A DNA stretch of 64,000 nt from the NCBI RefSeq assembly GCF_000264455.2, contig NC_017956.1:975501-1039500 (forward strand). Direction: 5' to 3'. The notes under the pieces were generated by a model that had not been told where the DNA came from, did not search any database, and was given only the letters and a program-made list of their open reading frames with translations. Numbering within the stretch: position 1 is the stretch's first letter; every line of letters starts with the position of its first letter. Made by a program: the position numbers and the translations under genes. This stretch comes from Tistrella mobilis KA081020-065 (lineage in GTDB: Bacteria; Pseudomonadota; Alphaproteobacteria; Tistrellales; Tistrellaceae). Below are positions 52,793 to 60,050 of this stretch, piece after piece.

Positions 52793-53023
52793 TCACTGCG
52801 AAAGACGGTGTAGCGTGTTGTGGTAGCGCTTCATGATCTCCTTGGCCTTCGCAAGTATTCTCTCGCGATGAGGATGATCCGGCACCAGCACATATCCGCC
52901 ATCCTCCGTTTCGGCCAGATAGAGCAGGGAACCTTCGCGGACGTTCAGGCGCGCAATCATCTCCTCTGGAAGATCCACGCACAGCGACCCGTCGATGTTC
53001 CGGACCTTCAGCTCGATCGTCAT
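52793..53023 (-). CDS. AbrB/MazE/SpoVT-type protein, orphan antitoxin-like
   Basis: The 76 residues show a swapped-hairpin AbrB fold: KVRNIDGSLCVDLPEEMIARLNVREGSLLYL (about 5-35), then a basic C-terminal helix (HRERILAKAKEIMKRYHNTLHRL). Such proteins are usually antitoxins that bind their own promoter, but no toxin frame lies next to it on either side. It may be a lone regulator or a relic. The start at 53023 is preferred to a 20-residue longer form because the fold begins at MTIELKV. Confidence 0.75.
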   Translation of the reverse strand: MTIELKVRNIDGSLCVDLPEEMIARLNVREGSLLYLAETEDGGYVLVPDHPHRERILAKAKEIMKRYHNTLHRLSQ

Positions 53024-53130
53024 TGCGTTGCATCCTGCCGTGCATGTCGTTCCGGGCAGGTCAGTCTCCCGAACATACCGCATCTTATACGAAAAAAGGC
53101 GGCCTCTCGGCCGCCCTTTCCGTCTGATCT

Positions 53131-54054
53131 TCAGTGATGCATCGCCACTGCCGGCAGCACCGGGGTGCGGCCCATTTCGCGGCGGGTTTCGCGTTTGACC
53201 CAGCGGCTGACCTTTTCCAGCGCGCGGGCCTCGATCTGGCGCACCCGTTCGCGGCTGATGCCGTAGACCTGGCTCAGATCCTCCAGTGTTGCCGGCGCCT
53301 CGACAAGGCGGCGGCGGCTGAAGATGTCGCGCTCCCGATCGCCGAGGCTCGCGACCGCGCCTTCGATCAGGGTGCGGGCGCGGCCGGTTTCCTCGGCTTC
53401 GGCCAGCATGGTTTCCTGGTCGTCCTCAGGGCTTTCCAGCCAGTCCTGCCATTCGGTGTCGGCTTCCTGGCGCACCGGCTCGTTCAGCGAGCTGGCGATG
53501 CCGTCCAGATAGCGTTCCATGGCCACCACGTCCGAAGGCTCGACATCCAGCTTTTCGGCGATGATCGCCACCTGATCGTCGTTGAGCCCGGCCTCGCCCA
53601 TGATGTCGAGTTCGCTCTTCACCCGGCGCAGGTTGAAGAACAGCCGCTTCTGCGAGGCGGTGGTGCCCATGCGGACCACCGACCAGGACCGCATGATGTA
53701 TTCCTGGATGGCCGCACGGATCCACCAGATCGCATAGGTGGCGAGCCGGAAGCCGCGATCGGGGTCGAAACGATGCACCGCCTGCATCATGCCGAGATTG
53801 CCTTCGGAGATCAGATCGGCCAGCGGCAAACCATAGCCGCGATAGCCCATCGCGATCTTTGCGACCAGGCGGAGATGGCTGTTGACCAACTGATCCGCAG
53901 CGCGTACATCACCTTCGTCGCGAAAGCGGCGGGCAAGGCGCTGCTCCTGCTCAAGCTCGAGCACGGGATAGCGGCGGATCTGCTGCAGATAGGGGCCGAG
54001 GCCGGCATCGAACATGTTGTCGCGTCCGGCGGTGCGGGGCGTGCGTGAAGCCAT
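53131..54054 (-). CDS. rpoH: RNA polymerase sigma-32 factor RpoH
   Basis: Directs transcription of heat-shock genes. The 307 residues have sigma region 2 (NSHLRLVAKIAMGYRGYGLPLADLISEGNLGMMQAVHRFD, then FRLATYAIWWIRAAIQEYIM) and the diagnostic RpoH box QKRLFFNLRR near 150. Region 4 (LGDRERDIFSRRRLVEAPATLEDLSQVYGISRERVRQIE) follows. ATG 54054 follows GAGAGGAGGCACG. A sigma-54-like site lies about 145 bases upstream. FtsH, its usual protease, is encoded at 24991. Confidence 0.95.
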   Translation of the reverse strand: MASRTPRTAGRDNMFDAGLGPYLQQIRRYPVLELEQEQRLARRFRDEGDVRAADQLVNSHLRLVAKIAMGYRGYGLPLADLISEGNLGMMQAVHRFDPDRGFRLATYAIWWIRAAIQEYIMRSWSVVRMGTTASQKRLFFNLRRVKSELDIMGEAGLNDDQVAIIAEKLDVEPSDVVAMERYLDGIASSLNEPVRQEADTEWQDWLESPEDDQETMLAEAEETGRARTLIEGAVASLGDRERDIFSRRRLVEAPATLEDLSQVYGISRERVRQIEARALEKVSRWVKRETRREMGRTPVLPAVAMHH

Positions 54055-54196
54055 GGCACGTGCCTCCTCTCGACTGACCCCAGGGGAGTCAAGGTCCCGG
54101 TGGGGTGGGTCCGGCCGCGCCTCTCCCTGGTGCGACCGGCAGGGTTCGCCCGCACCATGCGGAGCGAAGGCCCTTGCGTCCTGTCGCAGGGAGATA

Positions 54197-54212
54197 TGCA
54201 AGCAGTGCGCCA
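54197..54212 (-). promoter_or_regulatory. sigma-54-like -24/-12 element upstream of rpoH
   Basis: On the minus strand TGGCGCACTGCTTGCA matches the consensus TGGC...TTGCA with exactly ten bases between the GG and GC dinucleotides. The predicted start is near 54186, about 130 bases before the rpoH ATG. It could be chance in GC-rich DNA. Confidence 0.4.
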
Positions 54213-54243
54213 GTTTCCGGCGCGCGTGACCCGTTGAGTTCAT

Positions 54244-54667
54244 CTCGGGCGGTTTTCGTCCCTCTTCTGAGGCTTATACGAGCCGCCGCCCAATATCCTA
54301 CGTTTCAGGTTGCACCAATCTTACGTCCCGGTCGTCCATCCGGATGCGGCCGCACCACCTTCTTCTGTGGCGTCAGGCTCTCCGGTTTCTCTTGTCCGGC
54401 CAACCGATATGATCACCCCGAAGTTCCCAAGGGACGACATGCTCTTTTCGTGACCATGCGTCCCCTCGACGTCCCGAGGATGTCACGCCTTTCGTTACCA
54501 CGACCTTAAGAGCCCGCGAGAATCTACATCCCCCGGATTTCACCTTCCGGGTGAGGCGATCTCTCATCTGGTCCGCCCTTGGTCGGGGTAGACAGGCGCA
54601 CCCGTTCCCGGGCACGCTTGTCTTGTAGCCCAGACTGACACAGCCGGACGATGACGTCCATCACACT
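54244..54667. other. unexplained structured non-coding stretch between rluD and rpoH
   Basis: These 424 bases contain no convincing gene. Three hairpins stand out: GGGACGACATG with CATGCGTCCC (54431-54464, one bulge), CACC-TTCCG-GGTG (54541-54553), and 54590-54623 (outer AGACA/TGTCT, inner GCG-CA-CCCG-TTC-CGGG-CA-CGC). Composition is less GC-rich than flanking genes. It may be the rpoH leader or an unannotated small RNA. It does not match RNase P RNA, SRP RNA or tmRNA as I know them. Confidence 0.4.
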
Positions 54668-55885
54668 TTAGAAGAATTCCAAACTAGCCAGCAGCTCCCG
54701 CATGTCCTGCGGCAGGGGGCTTTCGAATTTCAGGCGCCGCCCGGTGACCGGGTGTACGAAGCCCAGCCGGCGGGCATGCAGGGCCTGCCGCGGGAAGCTG
54801 CACATGGCCTTGATCCGCGGATCTTCCATCCGCTGCAGCCGGGCGGGGCTGCGGCCATAGACCGGGTCGCCCACCAGCGGGTGGCCGACATGAGAGAGGT
54901 GGACGCGGATCTGATGGGTCCGCCCCGTCTCCAGCCGGCAATCCAGCACCGAGGCCAGAGGCTTTTCCGATACCTCCACCACGCCGACCATATTGGCGAT
55001 CCGGTAATGGGTCACCGCAGGCTTGCCGCCGCGGGTGACCACGGCCATGCGCTGGCGATCGGTGGCATGGCGGCCGATATTGCCCTCGATCCGGCCGGGA
55101 TCGACCGCCGGCACGCCCCAGACGATGGCGGTATAGGCGCGGCGGATGGTGTGGTCGGCGAACTGCCGGGCCAGGGCCAGATGGGCGGCATCGGTCTTCG
55201 CGAACACGATCAGGCCGCTGGTGTCCTTGTCGATCCGGTGCACCACGCCCGGGCGGGTGGGGGCGCCGATCGAGGACAGCCGCCCGTCGCCATGGGCCAG
55301 CAGCCCCGAGACCAGGGTGCCGCGGTCGTTGCCGGCGCCCGGATGCACCACCAGCCCGGCCGGTTTGTCGACCACGATCAGCCACTCGTCCTCGTAAACG
55401 ATGTCGAGCGCCATGGGCTCGGGCTCAAGGCGGCGTTCCTCGGGCACCGGCACGGTCACGGTCAGCTTCTGGCCGGGCTTTACCCGCCGGGAGGCGTCGG
55501 CTATCGTCGCGCCGTCGAGCGTGACCCGGCCGTCGCGGATCAGCGCCTGGACCCGCCCGCGCGATAGCGAGGGCGCGGCATTGGCCAGCAGCCGATCCGC
55601 CCGTTCCTCCGCGAAACCGGTCGGCAGGGTGATGTCGACCGTGCCGCCCAGCACCGCCGCGGCTTCGAGGGCCGACAGCTCGTCGTCGTCGAGGCCGGCC
55701 TCGGCCTCCGCAAAGGGCTCGTCCTCCTCCGCCCCGGCGTCGTCGTCCGGGATGAGGCCCGGGTCTTCGATGAGCTCCGGGTCTTCGATGAGGTCAGGCT
55801 CTTCGGTCGGATCGGAATGGGCCGGCACCGCCGTCTCGCGGGGCAGGTCGTCGTCGCCGGGCCGGCGGGAATCGCGTCCGCTCAA
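54668..55885 (-). CDS. rluD: ribosomal large-subunit pseudouridine synthase, RluD type, with acidic N-terminal extension
   Basis: Makes pseudouridines in 23S rRNA helix 69. The 405 residues have an S4 domain (RADRLLANAAPSLSRGRVQALIRDGRVTLDG, about 92-122) and a catalytic domain with the Asp motif VVHRIDKDTSGLIVFAKT near 215. GRTHQIRVHLSHVGHPLVGDPVYG follows. The first 80 residues are unusual: strongly acidic, with LIEDPELIEDPGLIPDDD-type repeats, absent from typical RluD proteins. An internal start near MDITLP-like sequence is not available as ATG. The C-terminus is standard. Confidence 0.9.
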   Translation of the reverse strand: MSGRDSRRPGDDDLPRETAVPAHSDPTEEPDLIEDPELIEDPGLIPDDDAGAEEDEPFAEAEAGLDDDELSALEAAAVLGGTVDITLPTGFAEERADRLLANAAPSLSRGRVQALIRDGRVTLDGATIADASRRVKPGQKLTVTVPVPEERRLEPEPMALDIVYEDEWLIVVDKPAGLVVHPGAGNDRGTLVSGLLAHGDGRLSSIGAPTRPGVVHRIDKDTSGLIVFAKTDAAHLALARQFADHTIRRAYTAIVWGVPAVDPGRIEGNIGRHATDRQRMAVVTRGGKPAVTHYRIANMVGVVEVSEKPLASVLDCRLETGRTHQIRVHLSHVGHPLVGDPVYGRSPARLQRMEDPRIKAMCSFPRQALHARRLGFVHPVTGRRLKFESPLPQDMRELLASLEFF

Positions 55886-55921
55886 AACATCAACTCCCTT
55901 CGGGGGATCGGGGACTTCCAG

Positions 55922-56404
55922 ATGAACGACAAGGCGCCCGAGACGATCGAACAGCGCATGACCCGCATTCTGAAGCGGGTGATCATCGGGCTCGGCATCG
56001 CCATCCTGGTGGTCGGTGCCGGTCTAGGCGTGCTGATATACCAGCGGGCGACGTCTAACAAGGACCAGAAGCCGGCAGAGGTCCCGGTTGCGACGGCCCC
56101 GGCGACGCCGGAGGCCGCCACCCCGGCGCCGCAGCCGGCGGCGCCGGGCCAGATCGCCGGCGATTTCCGCACCGCCAACCCGCCTGCCGCCCCGGCCCGG
56201 CCGCTCCGCCCGGCCGGCAGCGACGGGCCGGCGCTGATGCCGGATGAGAAGGTCGTCACGCTGGCCGCGGCGGGCGAGGACGTGATGATGGTCGCCGAAG
56301 GGGCCGACGGCGCGCAGGTGCTGGTGGTGATCGACCGGGCCTCGGGCCTGCTGATCCGGCGGATCCCGCTGAACGCCGCGGCTGCGGCGGCCGAGGCGAA
56401 ATGA
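55922..56404 (+). CDS. membrane-anchored protein, DUF6476-like
   Basis: The 160 residues have a short cytoplasmic N-terminus and one membrane segment (about 20-40, VIIGLGIAILVVGAGLGVLIY). A Pro/Ala-rich linker and a small C-terminal domain follow (KVVTLAAAGEDVMMVAEGADGAQVLVVIDRASGLLIRRIPL). Position beside rluD and the pattern of the C-terminal domain fit DUF6476 of alphaproteobacteria, but this is from memory of the family. It overlaps the JAMM gene by four bases (ATGA), suggesting joint function. No role is known. Confidence 0.6.
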   Translation: MNDKAPETIEQRMTRILKRVIIGLGIAILVVGAGLGVLIYQRATSNKDQKPAEVPVATAPATPEAATPAPQPAAPGQIAGDFRTANPPAAPARPLRPAGSDGPALMPDEKVVTLAAAGEDVMMVAEGADGAQVLVVIDRASGLLIRRIPLNAAAAAAEAK

Positions 56405-56883
56405 TCCGGGCGCCGCGGGTGACGATCCGCCCGGCGGCGATGCGGGCGGCGGTCGATACGGTCGAAGCCGCCTATCCGGCCGAGGGCTGCGGCCTGCTGC
56501 TGGGGCATGTGCGGGCTGACCTGATAGAGGTGGCGGAAGCAGTGGCGTCGATCAACGTTGCCCCGGATCCGCAGCGCAATTTCGAGATCGACCCGGCCCT
56601 GCGCCTGCGTCTGCAGCGCCGGTCGCGGGAAGACGGGGCGGCGCCGGTGATCGGCCTCTATCACGGCCATCCGGACATGGCGGCCTCGCCCTCGGCGGCC
56701 GATCTGGCCGGCGCCTGGGAGGCAGGGCTGATCTGGGTGATCTTCCGGGTCGAGGACGGCCAGATGATCGAGGCCCGCTGCTGGCAACTGGCGGCCGACG
56801 GCAGCTGCTTCATCGAGTGCCTGCTGCGCGTGGGCGAGGGAAGACCTGCCGCCTATGGGCCGCCGCGGCCGGTCGAGCCTTGA
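56401..56883 (+). CDS. JAMM (Mov34/MPN) metallopeptidase domain protein
   Basis: The 160 residues carry the JAMM zinc set: Glu28 in PAEGCGLLLG, and His88, His90 and Asp101 in YHGHPDMAASPSAAD (H-x-H-x10-D). Bacterial members cleave isopeptide or thiocarboxylate-protein bonds, for example on ThiS/MoaD-like proteins. The substrate here is unknown, and no ubiquitin-like or E1-like gene is nearby. Translation is coupled to the upstream membrane protein. The intact metal ligands suggest an active enzyme. Confidence 0.85.
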   Translation: MIRAPRVTIRPAAMRAAVDTVEAAYPAEGCGLLLGHVRADLIEVAEAVASINVAPDPQRNFEIDPALRLRLQRRSREDGAAPVIGLYHGHPDMAASPSAADLAGAWEAGLIWVIFRVEDGQMIEARCWQLAADGSCFIECLLRVGEGRPAAYGPPRPVEP

Positions 56884-56962
56884 CCTGGCGCCGCCTGTAA
56901 CGATGTTCGACCAGGGGCCGGCGGTATGATGGGACCGGCTCCGTCAAAAAACGAGACGATGT

Positions 56963-58570
56963 GTGGACGACGATCGCGACGACGACCGCGAGGATGCGGA
57001 ACTGGACGGCATCCCGGGTGACGAGGATGACGCAGGCGGCTTGCGCCCGGGCACCCAGATCGAGGTGAGGATCACCGATCTGGGCAGCCATGGCGACGGC
57101 ATCGGCTCGTATGAGGGCCAGCCGGTCTTCGTGTCCCATGCCCTGCCGGGCGACCTGGTGGCGGCGACCGTGGAGACGGTGGAACGCGACCGCATCCGTG
57201 CCCGCTGGCTGGAACTGGTGGAGCCGGGCCCCGTACGGGTGGAGCCGGCCTGCCCGCATTTCGGCCCCTGCGGCGGCTGCGCCCTGCAGCACATGGCGCT
57301 GCACGACTATCGCGGCTGGAAGCGCGGCCTGGTCGCCGACATCCTGGCCCGCAACGGCTTCGAAGATGCGAAACTGGCGCCGATGCTGCCGGCGGAGCCG
57401 CGTGAGCGCCGGCGGACCAGCTGGAAGCTGCGTGCCACCGCCCGCAAGGCGGTGGTCGGCTATATGGAGGCCGGCAGCCGCCATGTGGTCGATGTGGAGC
57501 ATTGCCTGCTGCTGGTGCCCGAACTCGATCGGCTGATCCCGCAGCTGCGGGCCTTCATGTCCGGCCCCGACGGCTATCCCCATCCGACCCATTTCCGGGA
57601 CGCCCATGCCGAGGCGACCGAAGGCGGCGTCGATCTGGTGCTGACGCTGTCGCAGGCGCCCGACGCCGAGGGGCTGCAGGCGCTGGCGCGCTTCGCCGAA
57701 ACCGCCGGCCTTGCCCGGATCTCGTGGCGGCCGGAGCCCGACCCGGTGCCCGAGCCGCAGCGTGGCGGCCGTGGCCGCAATCCGAAGGGCCGGCAGAGAA
57801 GCCCCGCCCGCGGGGGGGCCCGCGCCGGCAATGCGCCGGCGATCCTGGCCGAGCCCGAGGTGGTGGTGCGACGTCAGGCGCCGGTGGTCCATCGCGGCGG
57901 TGTGGCGCTGGAACCGCCCCCGGCCGGCTTCGCCCAGGCGACCGCCGCGGGCGAAGAGGCGCTGGTGAGCTTCGTCGCCGGCGTCTTCGGCCATGTGATC
58001 GAAGAGGGCGGCACGATCGGCGACTTCTTTGCCGGCTCGGGCACCTTCGCGCTCGCCCTGGCCCATCGCGGCGCGCGGGTGATCGCGGCCGAGGTGGAAG
58101 GGCCGGCGCTGGACGCCCTCTCTCGCGCCGCTGCCGCGGCCGGATTGTCCGACCGGGTGACGGTGGAGCCGCGCGACCTGATGCGCTGGCCGCCCTCTGC
58201 CCGCGATCTCGCCATCCTGGACGCAGCGGTGTTCGATCCGCCGCGGGCGGGCGCGCGGGCGCTGACGGAACAGCTGGCCGCCTCGGGCGTTCCGCTGATC
58301 GCCGCGGTGTCGTGCAATCCGGTGACCTTCGTGCGTGACGCGAAGATCCTGGCCGCGGCCGGCTACCGGCTGGTCCGGGTGATGCCGGTCGACCAGTTCC
58401 TGTGGTCGCGCCATGTGGAGCTTGCGGCCGAATTCCGGCTGGATCCGGCGTTGGCGGCAGCCCGTGGCGGCACCGGGCGGCAGGCGCCGCGTGACGACCC
58501 GCATGCCCCGCCGCGTGGCCGGGGCGCGGCCAAGACCGATCGTGGTCCGAAGCAGAGGGGGATGCGATGA
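56963..58570 (+). CDS. TrmA/RlmD-family RNA m5U methyltransferase with iron-sulfur cluster and TRAM domain
   Basis: Predicted S-adenosylmethionine-dependent uridine C5 methyltransferase. The 535 residues have an acidic N-terminus, a TRAM domain (about 28-88, VRITDLGSHGDGIGSYEGQPVFVSHALPGD), and cluster cysteines 97, 103 and 106 (CPHFGPCGGC) plus 181. The SAM-binding fold is IGDFFAGSGTFALALA, and the catalytic motifs are DPPRAGAR and VSCNP (nucleophile Cys). A Gly/Arg-rich insertion near 260-290 (RGGRGRNPKGRQRSPARGG) and a basic tail are unusual. GTG start. Whether it acts on 23S rRNA U1939 or another site is not determined. Confidence 0.9.
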   Translation: MDDDRDDDREDAELDGIPGDEDDAGGLRPGTQIEVRITDLGSHGDGIGSYEGQPVFVSHALPGDLVAATVETVERDRIRARWLELVEPGPVRVEPACPHFGPCGGCALQHMALHDYRGWKRGLVADILARNGFEDAKLAPMLPAEPRERRRTSWKLRATARKAVVGYMEAGSRHVVDVEHCLLLVPELDRLIPQLRAFMSGPDGYPHPTHFRDAHAEATEGGVDLVLTLSQAPDAEGLQALARFAETAGLARISWRPEPDPVPEPQRGGRGRNPKGRQRSPARGGARAGNAPAILAEPEVVVRRQAPVVHRGGVALEPPPAGFAQATAAGEEALVSFVAGVFGHVIEEGGTIGDFFAGSGTFALALAHRGARVIAAEVEGPALDALSRAAAAAGLSDRVTVEPRDLMRWPPSARDLAILDAAVFDPPRAGARALTEQLAASGVPLIAAVSCNPVTFVRDAKILAAAGYRLVRVMPVDQFLWSRHVELAAEFRLDPALAAARGGTGRQAPRDDPHAPPRGRGAAKTDRGPKQRGMR

Positions 58571-59619
58571 ATTTTCACAGCGATCATGTCGTGGGCGCCC
58601 ATCCCAAGGTGATGGAGGCGCTGGTCGCCGCCAATCAGGGCTCTGTCCCGTCCTACGGCAATGATCCGGTCTCGGCGGCGCTGGAAGAGGATCTGGCGGT
58701 GCTGTTCGGCCGCGAGGTCCGGGTGTTCATGACGCCCACCGGCACCGCCGCCAATGCGCTGTCGCTGGCGGCGCTGACCCCGCGCTGGGGCACGATCTAT
58801 GCCCATAGCGAAGCGCATGTGGAGATGGATGAATGCGCGGCGCCGGAATTCTATACCGGCGGCGCCAAGCTCTCGCTCGTGCCCGGTGATCACGGCCGGA
58901 TGGATCTGGACCAGCTGGCGGCGCGACTGGCCGCGGCGCCGCGCGGCTTCGTTCATGCCGCCCAGCCGGCGGCGATCACGCTGACCCAGGCGACCGAGGC
59001 CGGTACGGTCTACACCCCCGATCAAGTGCGGCGGGCGGGCGCGATCGCCCGCGAGCAGGGCGTGCGGCTGCATATGGATGGCGCCCGCTTCGCCAATGCC
59101 TGCGTGCATCTGGGCGTGGCGCCGGCCGAAATCACCTGGGATGCGGGTGTCGACGTGTTGAGCTTCGGCTCGGCCAAGAACGGCACGCTGGGGGCCGAGG
59201 CGGTGGTGGTCTTCGACCCCGAGCTTGCCGAGGCGATGGGCTATCTGCGCAAGCGCGCCGGCCTGCTGATCCCCAAGATGCGCTTCCTGTCGGCCCAGTT
59301 CCGCGCCTATCTGGCAGGTGATCTCTGGCTGTCGCTGGCCGGCCATGCCAATGCCATGGCCACCCGGCTGGCCCATGGCCTGCAGTCGTTGCCCGGCGTT
59401 TCGCTCGCCCATCCGGTGGAGGCGAACGAGCTGTTCGTCGATCTGGCCGAACCGGCCGTCGCGGCGCTGGAGAAGGCAGGCGCCGGCTTCTATCGCTGGG
59501 CCGAGCCCGCGCCCGGCACGGTGCGCATCCGCTTGGTCACCTCGTGGGCGACCGATCCGGCGGAGGTCGACCGTTTCCTGGATCATGCCTCGATCGCGGC
59601 CGCCCACGGCCGGCGCTGA
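58567..59619 (+). CDS. threonine aldolase / beta-eliminating lyase family
   Basis: PLP enzyme, probably low-specificity L-threonine aldolase (threonine to glycine and acetaldehyde). The 350 residues carry NFHSDHVVGAHPKVMEAL, VFMTPTGTAANALSL, the PLP-binding Asp/His region LHMDGARFANAC, and the Schiff-base lysine in DVLSFGSAKNGTLGAE near 205. The ATG overlaps the methyltransferase stop by four bases (ATGA). A serine-hydroxymethyl or D-specific activity cannot be excluded. Confidence 0.88.
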   Translation: MNFHSDHVVGAHPKVMEALVAANQGSVPSYGNDPVSAALEEDLAVLFGREVRVFMTPTGTAANALSLAALTPRWGTIYAHSEAHVEMDECAAPEFYTGGAKLSLVPGDHGRMDLDQLAARLAAAPRGFVHAAQPAAITLTQATEAGTVYTPDQVRRAGAIAREQGVRLHMDGARFANACVHLGVAPAEITWDAGVDVLSFGSAKNGTLGAEAVVVFDPELAEAMGYLRKRAGLLIPKMRFLSAQFRAYLAGDLWLSLAGHANAMATRLAHGLQSLPGVSLAHPVEANELFVDLAEPAVAALEKAGAGFYRWAEPAPGTVRIRLVTSWATDPAEVDRFLDHASIAAAHGRR

Positions 59620-59658
59620 GGAGGCCGAGGCGGGCCGGGACGGCGCGAAGCCGTTGAT

Positions 59659-59685
59659 TTTCCGGCCCCCTGATCCTCCCGGAAA
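59659..59685 (+). terminator. terminator after threonine aldolase
   Basis: TTTCCGG (59659-59665) pairs with CCGGAAA (59679-59685), followed by TATTTCG. Confidence 0.5.
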
Positions 59686-59715
59686 TATTTCGTCATCTGA
59701 CCTTCATTTTTTCTC

Positions 59716-59744
59716 TTGCACGGCCTGACTGCTGGCTGTAAATA
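59716..59744 (+). promoter_or_regulatory. tRNA-Glu promoter
   Basis: TTGCAC (59716-59721) and TAAATA (59739-59744) with a 17-base spacer, about 18 bases before the tRNA. The following CCGCCC is a GC-rich discriminator of the type seen at stringently controlled stable-RNA promoters. Confidence 0.65.
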
Positions 59745-59761
59745 TCCGCCCACACGACGAC

Positions 59762-59837
59762 GCCCCCATCGTCTAGCGGTCCAGGACGCCGCCCTCTCAC
59801 GGCGGAAACAGGGGTTCGATTCCCCTTGGGGGTGCCA
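59762..59837 (+). tRNA. tRNA-Glu (anticodon CTC)
   Basis: A 76-base cloverleaf: acceptor GCCCCCA/TGGGGGT (with a G-U terminal pair), D arm TCTAGCGG, anticodon stem CCGCC/GGCGG with loop CTCTCAC (anticodon CTC reading GAG), T arm GGGGTTCGATTCCCC, encoded CCA. It is a single tRNA with its own promoter and terminator. Confidence 0.97.
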
Positions 59838-59854
59838 ATCCTCAAGCGTCGTCA

Positions 59855-59897
59855 GCGAAACGCCGCGCGGATCTCACGATCCAGCGCGGCGTTTCGC
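59855..59897 (+). terminator. terminator after tRNA-Glu
   Basis: GCGAAACGCCGCGC (59855-59868) pairs perfectly with GCGCGGCGTTTCGC (59884-59897), followed by ATTTCTGG. Confidence 0.7.
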
Positions 59898-60050
59898 ATT
59901 TCTGGACTTGGCTTCATTTTCCCTGATCTTCAGCATACGCCGCCGGATCTTGCCGGGCTGCCGCCGCGCTTGTCCTCTTCCCCGGCCGGGCCTATCGTGC
60001 CCGGGCCCAGGATTTCTCAGACCAGAATTGCTCAGAGAGGAGGCCCCGCG

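Noticed and set aside
52793-53083. Complete toxin-antitoxin pair
   Set aside because: No toxin-sized frame with family features lies on either side of the AbrB-type gene.
54373-54615. 80-codon basic frame between rluD and rpoH
   Set aside because: No ribosome-binding site and no recognisable domain; it overlaps hairpin structures.
54244-54667. tmRNA, RNase P RNA or SRP RNA
   Set aside because: No tag-peptide frame, no GAGGAAAGUCC-type core and no GGAAGGAAGCAGCC tetraloop region were found.
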